Numbered from the stretch's first letter, positions 42,984 to 58,039 are shown. The stretch: 64,000 bases of DNA from HK1 sp965204915 (GCA_965204915.1 OZ242023.1:2108001-2172000); one strand, 5' to 3'. Notes: generated by a model from the sequence alone, not told the origin. Made by a program: numbers and translations.

Positions 42984-43682
42984 ATGACGAAAGAAGGGCA
43001 CGCGGTGAAGGAAGGTACGGCCGGAACGGCAGGCGGTGGAGCCGGCACCGTCCGGGAGGCCGGAGCCGGAGCGGCGGGCGACGGGGGCCTGGACCGGGAG
43101 GCGGGCACCGGAGCGTCGGAGAGCCGGAACGCCCCCCGGGAGAACGGAGCGTCGAACGGCGATGGCGCCGCCGATGACGCTGGTGCGCAGGCCCGATGCG
43201 CAGTGTCCGAAACGCCGGACGGGAGCCCGGAGGACGCCCTGGCCGAGGCGCGGCGCGCGGCGCAGGAGAACCTGGACCGGGCGTTGCGTGCGCAGGCCGA
43301 GATCGAGAACGTCCGGCGACGGGCGGAGCGCGACCTCGCGCACGCGCACAAGTTCGCGCTGGAGCGCTTCGTCTCCGAGCTGCTTCCGGTGAAGGACAGC
43401 CTGGAGCTGGGCCTCGCGGCTTCCGCCGAGAAGGGAGCGACCACGGCCGGCATCGCGGAAGGGATCGAGCTCACCCTGCGCATGTTCGAGCAGGCGATGG
43501 AGAAGTTCGGGATCGAGCCCGTCGATCCGGCCGGCGATCCCTTCAATCCCGAATTCCACCAGGCGATGACCATGCAGGAGAGCGACACCGCCGCGTCCGG
43601 AACCGTGCTCACCGTCGTCCAGAAGGGCTATCGGCTCAACGAACGTCTCGTGCGGCCCGCGATGGTGATCGTCGCGAAGTAG
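42984..43682 (+). CDS. grpE: Nucleotide exchange factor GrpE
   Basis: Releases ADP from DnaK. 232 residues. The first 80 or so are a Gly/Ala/Glu-rich disordered region (longer than usual), then the coiled coil (LDRALRAQAEIENVRRRAERDL) and beta domain (EPVDPAGDPFNPEFHQAM, VQKGYRLNERLVRPAMVIVAK). ATG with GGGGAGACGAGG upstream. Confidence 0.94.
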   Translation: MTKEGHAVKEGTAGTAGGGAGTVREAGAGAAGDGGLDREAGTGASESRNAPRENGASNGDGAADDAGAQARCAVSETPDGSPEDALAEARRAAQENLDRALRAQAEIENVRRRAERDLAHAHKFALERFVSELLPVKDSLELGLAASAEKGATTAGIAEGIELTLRMFEQAMEKFGIEPVDPAGDPFNPEFHQAMTMQESDTAASGTVLTVVQKGYRLNERLVRPAMVIVAK

Positions 43683-43796
43683 GCGGCCGGGGTTGAATCC
43701 CCGGCGGCGGACCCAAATATCCCGCCCGTATCGAGATTCGGCGGCTCTCGCGCCGGTATTCCGCGACTCGGTCGGACAGCACCGGAGGCACCTGGA

Positions 43797-45734
43797 ATGG
43801 GCAAGATCATCGGCATCGACCTGGGCACCACGAACTCGTGCGTGGCGGCCATGGAAGGCGGTACGACGAGGGTCCTGGAGAACAGCGAAGGCGACCGCAC
43901 CACGCCGTCGATCGTGGCGTTCACCAAGGACGACGAGGTGCTGGTCGGGCAGTCCGCGAAGCGTCAGGCGGTGACCAACCCGCAGAACACCCTGTTCGCG
44001 ATCAAGCGCCTCATCGGCCGCCGCTTCAAGGACGAGGTCGTGCAGCGCGATGCGGGGATGGTGCCGTACCGGATCGTCGGCGCGGACAACGGCGACGCCT
44101 GGGTCGAGGCCAAGGGCAGGCGGATGGCCCCGCCGGAGATCTCCGCGCGGGTGCTGCAGAAGATGAAGAAGACCGCGGACGACTACCTCGACGAGGAGGT
44201 GAAGGAGGCGGTCATCACGGTGCCGGCGTACTTCAACGACTCGCAGCGCCAGGCGACCAAGGACGCGGGCCGGATCGCGGGCCTGGACGTGAAGCGGATC
44301 ATCAACGAGCCGACCGCGGCGGCGCTGGCCTATGGCATGGACAAGCGCCGCGGCGACTCGAAGATCGCGGTGTACGACCTCGGCGGCGGGACCTTCGACG
44401 TCTCGATCATCGAGATCGCCGAGATCGACGGCGAGCACCAGTTCGAGGTGCTGTCGACGAACGGGGACACCTTCCTGGGCGGGGAGGACTTCGACCTCCG
44501 CGTCATCGACTACCTCTCCGACGAGTTCAAGAAGGAGTCCGGGATCGACCTCCACAACGACCCGCTGGCCCTGCAGCGGCTGAAGGAGGCGGCGGAGAAG
44601 GCGAAGATCGAGCTCTCGTCGAGCCAGCAGACGGAGGTGAACCTGCCCTACATCACGGCGGACGCGAGCGGGCCGAAGCACCTGAACATGAAGCTCACGC
44701 GCGCGAAGCTGGAGTCGCTGGTCGAGGATCTGATCGTCCGCACCATGGAGCCGTGCCGGGTGGCGATGAAGGACGCGGGGGTGTCGGGATCGGACATCTC
44801 GGACGTGATCCTGGTGGGCGGCCAGACCCGGACGCCGAAGGTGCAGGAGATGGTGAAGTCGATCTTCGGCCAGGAGCCGCGCCGGGACGTGAACCCGGAC
44901 GAGGCGGTGGCGGTAGGGGCGGCGATCCAGGCCGGGGTGCTGGCCGGCGACGTGAAGGACGTGCTCCTGCTCGACGTGACGCCGCTCTCGCTCGGGATCG
45001 AGACCCTCGGCGGGGTGATGACCAAGCTCATCGAGAAGAACACCACGATCCCGACCAAGCACTCGCAGGTGTTCTCCACCGCCGACGACAACCAGCACGC
45101 GGTGACCGTGCACGTGCTGCAGGGCGAGCGCGAGCGTTCGGCGGACAACAAGTCCCTGGGCCGCTTCGACCTGACCGACATCCCCCCGGCGCCGCGCGGG
45201 GTGCCTCAGATCGAGGTGACCTTCGACATCGACGCCAACGGGATCCTGAACGTCTCGGCGAAGAACAAGGCCACGGGCAAGGAGCAGTCGATCGTGATTC
45301 GAGCGTCGTCGGGGTTGGCCGACGACGAGATCGAGCGCATGGTCAAGGATGCCGAGGCGCACGCCGACGAGGACCGCAGGTTCCGGGAGCTGGTGGACGC
45401 GAGGAACCAGGCCGACGGCATGATCCACGCGACGAAGAAGTCGATGGCCGATCTCGGGGAGCAGGTCGGCGAGCAGGAGAAGGGGGAGATCGAGTCGGCG
45501 ATCAAGGCGCTGGAGACGGCCGTGGCCGGCGACGACAAGGCGGAGGTCGAGGCGAAGACGCAGGCGCTCGCCGAGATCTCCGGGAAGCTCGCCGAGCGCG
45601 TCTACCAGAAGCAGCAGGGCGGGGACGGCCCCCCGCCGGCAGGCGGCGGCAGCGGCGAGGCCGGGCCGGGCGCGGGCGGTGCGGACGACGTGGTGGACGC
45701 GGAGTTCGAGGAAGTCCGGGACGAGCGCCGCTGA
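43797..45734 (+). CDS. dnaK: Chaperone protein DnaK (Hsp70)
   Basis: 645 residues: KIIGIDLGTTNSCVAAMEGG, AVITVPAYFNDSQRQATKDA, IINEPTAAALAYG, YDLGGGTFDVSIIEI, substrate domain (EVTFDIDANGILNVSAKNKA) and the C-terminal lid ending DDVVDAEFEEVRDE. Full length and typical. It lies in the heat-shock operon, 114 bases after grpE. Confidence 0.98.
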   Translation: MGKIIGIDLGTTNSCVAAMEGGTTRVLENSEGDRTTPSIVAFTKDDEVLVGQSAKRQAVTNPQNTLFAIKRLIGRRFKDEVVQRDAGMVPYRIVGADNGDAWVEAKGRRMAPPEISARVLQKMKKTADDYLDEEVKEAVITVPAYFNDSQRQATKDAGRIAGLDVKRIINEPTAAALAYGMDKRRGDSKIAVYDLGGGTFDVSIIEIAEIDGEHQFEVLSTNGDTFLGGEDFDLRVIDYLSDEFKKESGIDLHNDPLALQRLKEAAEKAKIELSSSQQTEVNLPYITADASGPKHLNMKLTRAKLESLVEDLIVRTMEPCRVAMKDAGVSGSDISDVILVGGQTRTPKVQEMVKSIFGQEPRRDVNPDEAVAVGAAIQAGVLAGDVKDVLLLDVTPLSLGIETLGGVMTKLIEKNTTIPTKHSQVFSTADDNQHAVTVHVLQGERERSADNKSLGRFDLTDIPPAPRGVPQIEVTFDIDANGILNVSAKNKATGKEQSIVIRASSGLADDEIERMVKDAEAHADEDRRFRELVDARNQADGMIHATKKSMADLGEQVGEQEKGEIESAIKALETAVAGDDKAEVEAKTQALAEISGKLAERVYQKQQGGDGPPPAGGGSGEAGPGAGGADDVVDAEFEEVRDERR

Positions 45735-45750
45735 AGCGATCATCCATCCA

Positions 45751-45778
45751 CCGGGTCGGCGACGACCGCTCGACCCGG
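45751..45778 (+). terminator. Hairpin in the dnaK-dnaJ gap
   Basis: CCGGGTCG pairs with CGACCCGG around a 12-base loop, 16 bases after the dnaK stop. A second GC-rich hairpin follows near 45814-45855. With no T-run it could lower dnaJ expression relative to dnaK or stabilise the upstream mRNA. Confidence 0.4.
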
Positions 45779-45922
45779 TACGTTCCCCCCGGCATCATCG
45801 GGCTCGACTCCGCCCTCCGGAGGCGGCCGCCCCCCGAAGGCGGGCCGAATCGGGGGGCTCGTCCGGCGCCGTGACGTTCGGCGGATCCGGAGGGATCGAG
45901 CTCCGACACACGGCTGGCGGCC

Positions 45923-47041
45923 ATGGCGAAACGGGACTACTACGACGTGCTGGGGGTGTCCCGCGACGCCGGCGACGCCGACCTCAAGAATGCCTACCGC
46001 CGCCTGGCGATGAAGTTCCATCCCGATCGGAACCCCGACGACGCCGCGGCGGAGGAGAAGTTCAAGGAGGCGAAGGAGGCCTACGACGTCCTCTCCGATC
46101 GCCAGAAGCGGGCCGCCTACGATCGCTTCGGCCACGCCGGGGTGGAGGCGGGCGGCGGCGGATTCTCGGGTGGTGGTGGATTTCGAGACATCTTCGACGA
46201 GGTCTTCGGCGACATCTTCGGCGGGCGGAGCGGCGGCCAGCGGGTCTATCGCGGCGCCGACCTTCGCTACGAGCTGGAGCTCGGGCTCGAGGAGGCGGTG
46301 GCGGGCACGACCTCGCGGATACGCTTCCCCACCGAGGTCGCCTGCGAGGGTTGCTCGGGAACCGGCGCGGCGCCCGGCGCCTCGCCCTCGACCTGCGGGA
46401 CGTGCGGCGGCCAGGGGCAGGTCCGCGTTCAGCAGGGCTTCTTCTCGATCCAGCAGACCTGTCCCCGCTGCCGTGGCGCCGGGACCGTCATCACCGATCC
46501 CTGCCGGGAGTGCCGGGGCCGTGGCAAGGTCCGGCGCGAGAAGACCTTGTCGGTCACGATCCCGCCCGGAGTCGACACCGGGGATCAGATCCGGGTCGGC
46601 GGGGAGGGCCAGCCGGGGGAGCGAGGCGGCCCCTCGGGCGACCTCTACGTCGAGGTCCAGGTACGCGAGCATCCCATCTTCGTGCGCGACGGCACGAATC
46701 TGTACTGCGAGGTGCCGATCGGATTCCCGATGGCGGCGCTCGGTGGCGAGATCGAGGTGCCCACCCTCGACGGACGCCTCAACCTGAAGGTTCCGCCGGA
46801 GACGCAGACCGGGCGGCTGTTCAGGCTGCGCGGCAAGGGCGTGCGCTCGGCGCGCGGCGCCGGGCCGGGCGATCTCATCTGCAAGATCACGGTGGAGACC
46901 CCGGTGAACCTGGGCAGGCGCCAGAAGGAGCTGCTGCGCGAATTCGACGAATCGATGAAGGACAGCCACAAGACCCACGATCCCAAGGCTACGTCCTGGC
47001 TCGGCTCCGTGAAGGAGTTCTTCGAGGGGCTGAGGGCATGA
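45923..47041 (+). CDS. dnaJ: Chaperone protein DnaJ (Hsp40)
   Basis: Stimulates DnaK ATPase. 372 residues: J domain with HPD (KFHPDRNPDD), Gly-rich linker, four zinc repeats (CEGCSGTG, CGTCGGQG, CPRCRGAG, CRECRGRG) and C-terminal domains. ATG 45923 follows a GGCGGCC-type weak site. Confidence 0.97.
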   Translation: MAKRDYYDVLGVSRDAGDADLKNAYRRLAMKFHPDRNPDDAAAEEKFKEAKEAYDVLSDRQKRAAYDRFGHAGVEAGGGGFSGGGGFRDIFDEVFGDIFGGRSGGQRVYRGADLRYELELGLEEAVAGTTSRIRFPTEVACEGCSGTGAAPGASPSTCGTCGGQGQVRVQQGFFSIQQTCPRCRGAGTVITDPCRECRGRGKVRREKTLSVTIPPGVDTGDQIRVGGEGQPGERGGPSGDLYVEVQVREHPIFVRDGTNLYCEVPIGFPMAALGGEIEVPTLDGRLNLKVPPETQTGRLFRLRGKGVRSARGAGPGDLICKITVETPVNLGRRQKELLREFDESMKDSHKTHDPKATSWLGSVKEFFEGLRA

Positions 47042-47058
47042 TTGGCGCGACCTCCGGC

Positions 47059-47125
47059 TTTTCTTCATGTTTTACATTTAATAATTGAAGTAATCTGTTG
47101 ATTTATAATCTTTCCATGAGAACGA
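47059..47125. other. AT-rich patch before dapB
   Basis: About 65 bases with far more A and T than the rest of the window, between dnaJ and dapB. It holds TATAAT at 47104-47109; a good -35 at 16-18 bases was not found. It may be the dapB-carA promoter or an insertion scar. Confidence 0.5.
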
Positions 47126-47230
47126 ATGATCGACTCGGAGCAGGTCATCGGTGAGCCGGATCCATCCGGCCCGGTGGACGTGGCACACTCGGCGCTGCCC
47201 GAGCCCGGCAGCGAGGAGATCCCCCAGATC

Positions 47231-48040
47231 ATGGACACGATTCCGATCGCGATCGCCGGCGCGGCCGGCCGGATGGGCCGGATGCTGGTGCAGGCGGTCC
47301 ACGCCGAGGCCGGGATGGCGGTCGCGGCGGCCGTCGAGCGGGAGGACGAGCCCCACGTCGGGGCGGATGCCGGGACGGTGGCCGGCATCGGCGAGATCGG
47401 GGTGGGGATCGGGGATTCGCTGGATCGGGCGCTCGACACCGCCGAGGTCTGCATCGACTTCACCCTGCCGGAGCCGACCGTCGAGCACGCCCGGACGTGC
47501 CGGTCGCGGCGCCTCCCGATGGTCATCGGCACCACCGGCCTGTCCCCGGACCAGATCGCGGCGCTCCGAGACGCCGCCCGCGACGTCGCCATCGTCCATG
47601 CGCCGAACATGAGCGTCGGGGTCAACCTCTGCTTCAAGCTCCTGGAGATCGCGGCGCGCGCGCTGGGCGACAGCGTCGACGTCGAGATCATCGAGGCGCA
47701 CCACCGCAACAAGGTGGACGCCCCCTCGGGGACCGCGGTGCGCATGGGCGAGATCGTCGCCGGCGCGCTGGGCCGCGACCTCGCCGAGTGCGCGGTCTAC
47801 GGGCGGGAGGGCCGGACCGGCCCTCGCGACCGCAGGACCATCGGCTTCGAGACCATCCGCGCCGGCGACGTCGTCGGCGAGCATACGGTGATGTTCGCTG
47901 GCGAGGGGGAGCGGATCGAGCTGGTCCACCGCTCGGCGAGCCGGGCGAACTTCGCGGCCGGCGCGGTCCGCGCGGCCCGCTGGGTCGTGGGCCGCCCGCC
48001 CGGCCTGTACGACATGCAGGACGTCCTCGGCCTGCGCTGA
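47231..48040 (+). CDS. dapB: 4-hydroxy-tetrahydrodipicolinate reductase
   Basis: Lysine/diaminopimelate synthesis. 269 residues: IAIAGAAGRMGRMLVQAV (NAD(P)H site), FTLPEPTVEHA, VIGTTGLSPDQ, APNMSVGVNL, and EIIEAHHRNKVDAPSGTA. I chose ATG 47231 (MDTIPIAIAG), the family start; an upstream ATG would add 35 unrelated residues. The stop overlaps the carA ATG (TGATG). Confidence 0.95.
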   Translation: MDTIPIAIAGAAGRMGRMLVQAVHAEAGMAVAAAVEREDEPHVGADAGTVAGIGEIGVGIGDSLDRALDTAEVCIDFTLPEPTVEHARTCRSRRLPMVIGTTGLSPDQIAALRDAARDVAIVHAPNMSVGVNLCFKLLEIAARALGDSVDVEIIEAHHRNKVDAPSGTAVRMGEIVAGALGRDLAECAVYGREGRTGPRDRRTIGFETIRAGDVVGEHTVMFAGEGERIELVHRSASRANFAAGAVRAARWVVGRPPGLYDMQDVLGLR

Positions 48041-49212
48041 TGCCCACGAACACAGAGGCCCTTCTGGCGCTCGAAGACGGCAGCCTGTTCCGCGGCCATT
48101 CCATCGGCGCCGAAGGCATCGCCACCGGCGAGGTGGTGTTCAACACCGCGATGACCGGGTACCAGGAGATCCTCACCGACCCGTCCTACTGCCGCCAGAT
48201 CGTGGCCCTGACCCATCCGCACGTGGGAAACACCGGGGTCAATCCGGAGGACGAGGAGAGCCGCGGCGTCTTCGCGAGCGGGCTGGTGGTGCGTGACGCC
48301 CCGGCGCTGGCGAGCAACTGGCGCTCGCACTCCTCCCTGGGCGCCTTTCTCGAACGCCACGGGGTGGTGGGGGTCGCGGGCATCGACACCCGCCGGCTGA
48401 CGCGGCGGCTGCGCGAGAAGGGCGCCCTGGCCGGTGCCGTGGTCGCGGGTTCCGGGATCGACGAGCACGCGGCCGTCGCCGCGGCCCGTGCCTTTCCCGG
48501 GCTCGCGGGGATGGATCTGGCCGAGGGGGTCAGTGTCGAAGAGCCCTACGAATGGACGGCCGGGCCATGGACCGGAGAGCGCGGCTTCCACGCCCCCGGA
48601 CCGGACGCGCTGCCGTGGCGGGTCGTCGCCTACGATTTCGGAATCAAGCGCAACATCCTGCGCACGCTCGCATCTCGGGGATGCCGGGTCGAGGTGGTGC
48701 CGGCCCGCACTCCGGCGCGGGACGTGCTGGCGCTTTCTCCCCATGGTGTCTTCCTCTCGAACGGCCCCGGAGACCCGGAGCCCTGCGGCTACGCCATCGA
48801 ATCGATCCGGGCGCTTCTCGGGCGGGGCATGCCGGTGTTCGGGATCTGCCTCGGCCACCAGTTGCTCGCGCTCGCGAGCGGGGCGGCCACGATGAAGATG
48901 AAGTTCGGCCACCACGGGGCGAACCATCCGGTGGAGGACCTCGAATCGGGGCGGATCCTCATCACCAGCCAGAACCATGGGTTCGCGGTCGAGGAGTCGA
49001 GCCTCCCCGGCAACCTCGCCGTCACCCACCGCTCGCTCTTCGACGGCACCATCCAGGGCCTGCGCCGCACCGACGTCCCGGCCTTCGGCTTCCAGGGCCA
49101 CCCGGAGGCGAGCCCGGGGCCGCACGATCCGAATCCTCTCTTCGACCGCTTCGTCGAGCTGATGGCGGCGCACGCCGGACCGTCGCAGGCGGCGGTCCGA
49201 TCCTGTCCATGA
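48040..49212 (+). CDS. carA: Carbamoyl-phosphate synthase small subunit
   Basis: Glutaminase that feeds ammonia to CarB for arginine and pyrimidine synthesis. 390 residues: LALEDGSLFRGHSIG, GVAGIDTRRLTR, nucleophile VFGICLGHQLLALASGA, SQNHGFAVEE and FGFQGHPEASPGPHD. It is coupled to dapB. Unusually, carB does not follow directly; an antisense gene and a small gene (49226-51077) intervene. Confidence 0.96.
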   Translation: MPTNTEALLALEDGSLFRGHSIGAEGIATGEVVFNTAMTGYQEILTDPSYCRQIVALTHPHVGNTGVNPEDEESRGVFASGLVVRDAPALASNWRSHSSLGAFLERHGVVGVAGIDTRRLTRRLREKGALAGAVVAGSGIDEHAAVAAARAFPGLAGMDLAEGVSVEEPYEWTAGPWTGERGFHAPGPDALPWRVVAYDFGIKRNILRTLASRGCRVEVVPARTPARDVLALSPHGVFLSNGPGDPEPCGYAIESIRALLGRGMPVFGICLGHQLLALASGAATMKMKFGHHGANHPVEDLESGRILITSQNHGFAVEESSLPGNLAVTHRSLFDGTIQGLRRTDVPAFGFQGHPEASPGPHDPNPLFDRFVELMAAHAGPSQAAVRSCP

Positions 49213-49225
49213 AGGTGGCGTGCGG

Positions 49226-50434
49226 TCAGGGGAGGACGGAATGGCGGCCGGGCCGGGCGGAGGCGTCGCGCCCCTTGCCCACGCCGAGCGACCTTGCGAT
49301 GTCCGGGATGTCCGCCACCGGCAGGACCGATATCCTCTCGTCGAGCGGATAGGCATCGTCTCCCGGATACACCACCCAGAGATGCGCAAGCTCCAGGTCG
49401 TTGAGAGACACCCGCATGGAGCGCGTCGTGCCCGGGGCGTCGGAGAGCTTGCATTCGAAGCCGTAGCGCTTGCCGCCCCGCATGATGAGCAGATCGAGCT
49501 CGGCCCCGCCATGCGTCGCCCAGAAGCAGGCTCCCCCGACCTCGAATGCGCTCACGAGCTGCTCGACCGCGAATCCCTCGAAAGAGGCGCCGACCTTCGG
49601 GTGGCCGGCAACCTCCTCGTCCGTCTCCAGGGTGAGGAGGGTATGCAGCAGCCCGGTGTCGCGAACGTAGATCCGGGGCGACTTGACCTGGCGCTTCCTG
49701 ACGTTCGCGAACCACGGGGGGAGGGCGCGCACCATGAAGGCGCCGGTCAGGATGTCGAGATACCGCCGCGCCGTGCCTTCGTTCGCGCCCAGCGCGCGGG
49801 CGAACTCCGCGGCGTTCCATATCTGGCCGTGGTAATGGGCCATCATCGTCCAGAACCGGTGAAGCGTCTCCGCAGGGACCGTGATGCCGAGCTGGGGGAT
49901 GTCGCGTTCGAGGAACGTGCGGACGAAGCTCTGTCTCCACAGGGAAGAGGCCCGATCGTGCGGCGCCAGGTACGCGCGCGGGAAGCCGCCCCGGATCCAG
50001 AGGGTGCGCCATGATCCCGGCCCGATCTCCGAGAGGCCGAAGCCCGACAGGTCGACCAGGCCCACACGGCCGGCGAGGGATTCCGAGACCCCGCGCACGA
50101 GCGAGGGAGATGCGCTGCCGAGCACCAGGAACCGCGCTGGATTGCCGGCACGATCGATCAGTACGCGAAGGGTTTCGAACAGCGCCGGCTCGCGCTGTAT
50201 CTCGTCGATGATCACGAGGCCGGACAACCCGGCCAACGCCTGCTCCGGGGCCTGTAGCCGCCGCCGGTCCACCGCGCTTTCGAGATCGAGAAAGGTGCTT
50301 CCGGGCGTGTCGGCCGCGATGGCCCGCGCGAGCGTGGTCTTGCCGCACTGGCGCGGCCCGGTGAGGGCGACCGCCGGGTGGACGGAGAACGCTTCACGAA
50401 TGCGCGCGAGAGCGACGGGTCGTTCAATGGCCAT
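49226..50434 (-). CDS. DUF4143-type AAA ATPase
   Basis: Protein of 402 residues: Walker A VALTGPRQCGKTTLARAIA, Walker B GLVIIDEIQREP, sensor VLGSASPSLVRG, winged middle, and the C-terminal nuclease-like DUF4143 domain (GASFEGFAVEQL, AELDLLIMRGGKRYGFECK). The family's role is unresolved; such genes are frequently mobile. It is inserted antisense between carA and carB, with an inverted repeat over its promoter. Confidence 0.88.
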   Translation of the reverse strand: MAIERPVALARIREAFSVHPAVALTGPRQCGKTTLARAIAADTPGSTFLDLESAVDRRRLQAPEQALAGLSGLVIIDEIQREPALFETLRVLIDRAGNPARFLVLGSASPSLVRGVSESLAGRVGLVDLSGFGLSEIGPGSWRTLWIRGGFPRAYLAPHDRASSLWRQSFVRTFLERDIPQLGITVPAETLHRFWTMMAHYHGQIWNAAEFARALGANEGTARRYLDILTGAFMVRALPPWFANVRKRQVKSPRIYVRDTGLLHTLLTLETDEEVAGHPKVGASFEGFAVEQLVSAFEVGGACFWATHGGAELDLLIMRGGKRYGFECKLSDAPGTTRSMRVSLNDLELAHLWVVYPGDDAYPLDERISVLPVADIPDIARSLGVGKGRDASARPGRHSVLP

Positions 50435-50443
50435 ATGGCATCG

Positions 50444-50488
50444 TATTCCTTGAAAATCCGCATTTCAAATGTGTATTTTCAAGGAATA
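50444..50488. promoter_or_regulatory. Inverted repeat upstream of the DUF4143 ATPase
   Basis: Perfect 13-bp arms ATTCCTTGAAAAT and ATTTTCAAGGAAT separated by 17 bases, plus matching outer T/A, 10 bases before the ATG. It is AT-rich compared with its surroundings. It is probably an operator, or an end of the inserted segment. Confidence 0.6.
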
Positions 50489-50825
50489 TAGTGGGCACTA
50501 TGGCCCCATCGCCATAGCGCCGGGCCAAGCGGTGACAACGGTCCGATCTGCGAGAACGCCTCCGCCTGCCCTCCGTAGCCGGCGGCCGGTATCCGCCCGG
50601 AGGATCGCCGCCGAAGACGCCGCCGTTCGTGAAGCCGTGTCGCCGGCTCTACGTAACCGAAGACCAATGCTTCGACTTGTGAAGCCGCCGCCTTCGGCGT
50701 GGACTACGGCGTCCTCCGAGGGGGTGGAGCCGAGCGGCCGATCGGCCCGGCGCCGGTGATGAGAATGGCCCTTGCCAGTTGCTACAATCCCGGTTGCCGT
50801 AGCCGAATCGCCCGGAGACGCCGCC
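50489..50825. other. Gap between inserted ATPase and small membrane gene, no gene seen
   Basis: 337 bases. No convincing protein, RNA or repeat was recognised. It presumably contains the promoter for the genes leading into carB. Confidence 0.35.
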
Positions 50826-51077
50826 ATGCCCACCACCACCTTCAACCCGCTCGCCGCCACCCGCGCCCTCGAAGCGGCCGGCATCGAGCGCCGCCACGCC
50901 GAAGCCATCGCCGAAGGGATGCGCGAAGCCGCCACCGCCGACCGCGACGAGTACGCCACGAAGGCCGATCTCAACGCCGCGATCGCCACGCTCCGCGCCG
51001 ACCTCTACCGCGCCTTGTGGATCCAGGGCGGCGCCATCGTCGCCATCCTCACCGCCCTTCGGTTCTTCCCCGTTTGA
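50826..51077 (+). CDS. CCDC90/DUF1640-like small coiled-coil membrane protein
   Basis: Protein of 83 residues: LAATRALEAAGIERRHAEAIAEGM, a charged coiled-coil stretch with EYATKADLNAAIATLRADL, and one C-terminal membrane helix (ALWIQGGAIVAILTALRFF). Relatives are often found on mobile or phage-like DNA; function unknown. ATG with GGAGACG upstream. It ends 42 bases before carB. Confidence 0.75.
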   Translation: MPTTTFNPLAATRALEAAGIERRHAEAIAEGMREAATADRDEYATKADLNAAIATLRADLYRALWIQGGAIVAILTALRFFPV

Positions 51078-51119
51078 CCCTCACCCCACGGCCCGGGCAC
51101 CCGTCCGGGCTCGAAACCG

Positions 51120-54439
<3,320 letters not shown>

Positions 54440-54443
<4 letters not shown>

Positions 54444-54916
54444 ACCGCCGCCCGCTCACGAAGAGCGGGGCGCAGAAGCTCCGGGACGAGCTCCAGGCGC
54501 TCAAGACGGAGGCCCGGCCGAAGATCATCAACGCGATCGCGGAGGCCCGGGCGCATGGGGATCTGCGCGAGAACGCCGAATACCACGCCGCGAAGGAGCA
54601 GCAGGGCTTCATCGAAGGGCGGATCGCCGAGATCGAGGGATGGCTCGGCAGCGCGGAGATCATCGATCCGACCACCGTCAACGCCGGCGGCCGGGTGGTC
54701 TTCGGCGCGACGGTCGAGCTGCTGCACCTCTCCACCGACGCCGAGGTGCGGTACCAGGTCGTCGGCGACGCGGAAGCGGACATCGGCCAGGGGCTCATCT
54801 CGATCAGCTCCCCGATCGCCCGCGCCCTCATCGGCAGGGAGGAGGGCGACGTGGTCACCGTCGCCGCGCCGGACGGCGAGATCGAGTACGAGATCCTCTC
54901 CGTCGAATATCGCTGA
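54440..54916 (+). CDS. greA: Transcription elongation factor GreA
   Basis: Rescues backtracked RNA polymerase. 158 residues: N-terminal coiled coil (LTKSGAQKLRDELQAL) with the acidic tip GDLRENAEYHAAKEQQGFIEGRI and the C-terminal FKBP-like domain (SPIARALIGREEGDVVTVAAPDGEIEYEI). GTG start overlapping carB (GTGA); coupled. Confidence 0.95.
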
Positions 54917-55011
54917 CCGGGCCGCTTGGCGATCCGGAAGCAGAGGAGGGTGCGGCCCGGACTTCCGGGCCATCCGGTGGCGCGGTTCACGAGGCATCCC
55001 GGGACGGGTCC

Positions 55012-55647
55012 ATGGGACGGAAGGGCGGCAACGGTATGTGGCGGCGCGAGCGCCGGAACGACGCGTTCTTCCACGAGGCCCGCCGGCGCGGGCTGCGCTC
55101 GCGGGCCGCGCTCAAGCTCGAAGCCATCGATGCGCGCGATCACCTGTTCCGCGACGCGCGGGTGGTCGTGGACCTCGGCGCCGCCCCCGGGGGGTGGTCG
55201 CAGGTGGCCCGCCGCGCGCTCGCGCCCGGGGGGCGGGTCTTCGCGCTCGACGTCGCGGAGATGGAGCCGCTGGCCGGAGTCGAATTCATCGGGGGCGATT
55301 TCCTTCACCCGGAAACGGCCGCCCGGCTGGAAACGAGGGTCGGCCCGCGGGCAGCCGACCTTGTGATGTCGGACATGGCGCCCAATCTGAGCGGTACGAG
55401 GGCAAGCGACCAGGCGCGCTGGCGCGATCTCGCGGATCGCGCCGCAGGGTTCGCGGGCATCGTGCTCAAGCCCGGCGGCACCTTTCTCGTGAAGCTGTTC
55501 CAGGGCGAGGAGACCGAATCCTACCTGCGGGGGTTGCGCGAACGATTCGCAAGCGTCGCGGTCAGAAAGCCGGTGGCTTCGCGCAAGCGCTCAACCGAGG
55601 CCTACGCCCTCGCGCACGGCCTGAAACCGGCCGGAGGAGAAGGATGA
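55012..55647 (+). CDS. rlmE: 23S rRNA (uridine2552-2'-O)-methyltransferase
   Basis: FtsJ/RrmJ, late 50S assembly. 211 residues: SRAALKLEAIDARDHLF, SAM site VVDLGAAPGGWSQVARRAL, LVMSDMAPNLSGTRASD, and catalytic Lys in GGTFLVKLFQGEE. ATG 55012 after GGGACGGGT. It precedes ftsH, a common order; 55648-55927 has no gene. Confidence 0.94.
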   Translation: MGRKGGNGMWRRERRNDAFFHEARRRGLRSRAALKLEAIDARDHLFRDARVVVDLGAAPGGWSQVARRALAPGGRVFALDVAEMEPLAGVEFIGGDFLHPETAARLETRVGPRAADLVMSDMAPNLSGTRASDQARWRDLADRAAGFAGIVLKPGGTFLVKLFQGEETESYLRGLRERFASVAVRKPVASRKRSTEAYALAHGLKPAGGEG

Positions 55648-55927
55648 GCGCGGGCGTATGCGGCTCCCACGTCCACCGTGAGGAAGATCCACGAGCCGGC
55701 GCGGGGCGAGCCTTCGGGCACGGGCGCATGAGGTATACTTTCGGCTTGGCCCTGCCCGCATGGACATTCGGATCGGAACGGGCGAGAATCGGGGAGAACC
55801 CGGTGCGCGGATTCAGTCGGTTGCATTCGGGAAAGCGGCGCCCACCGGAGCTCGTGCACACCGAGACGGACGGCCGCCGACGATCCCCCATCGATCATCT
55901 CCACTGCAAGAATCGGCATCGAGCAAC

Positions 55928-57856
<1,929 letters not shown>

Positions 57857-58039
57857 TCACGGGCGCATTTCCCGGCGGCGTTCTGCCACGACATCCCTCC
57901 CGATGACGTCGAGGCCCGGAAGACACCCTGCCCGGGCACCGTCCGGGTCCGGCTCCCAAGAGACGTGTTTCGATCGGACCGCGGCGGCATCATGCGGCGG
58001 CGCTTCGACGAGCCGGCCGAGGTGGGCCGCGGCGCGGCG

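Noticed and set aside
45679..47088. Alternative frames across dnaJ
   Set aside because: They lack the J domain and zinc motifs that are complete in the 45923-47041 frame.
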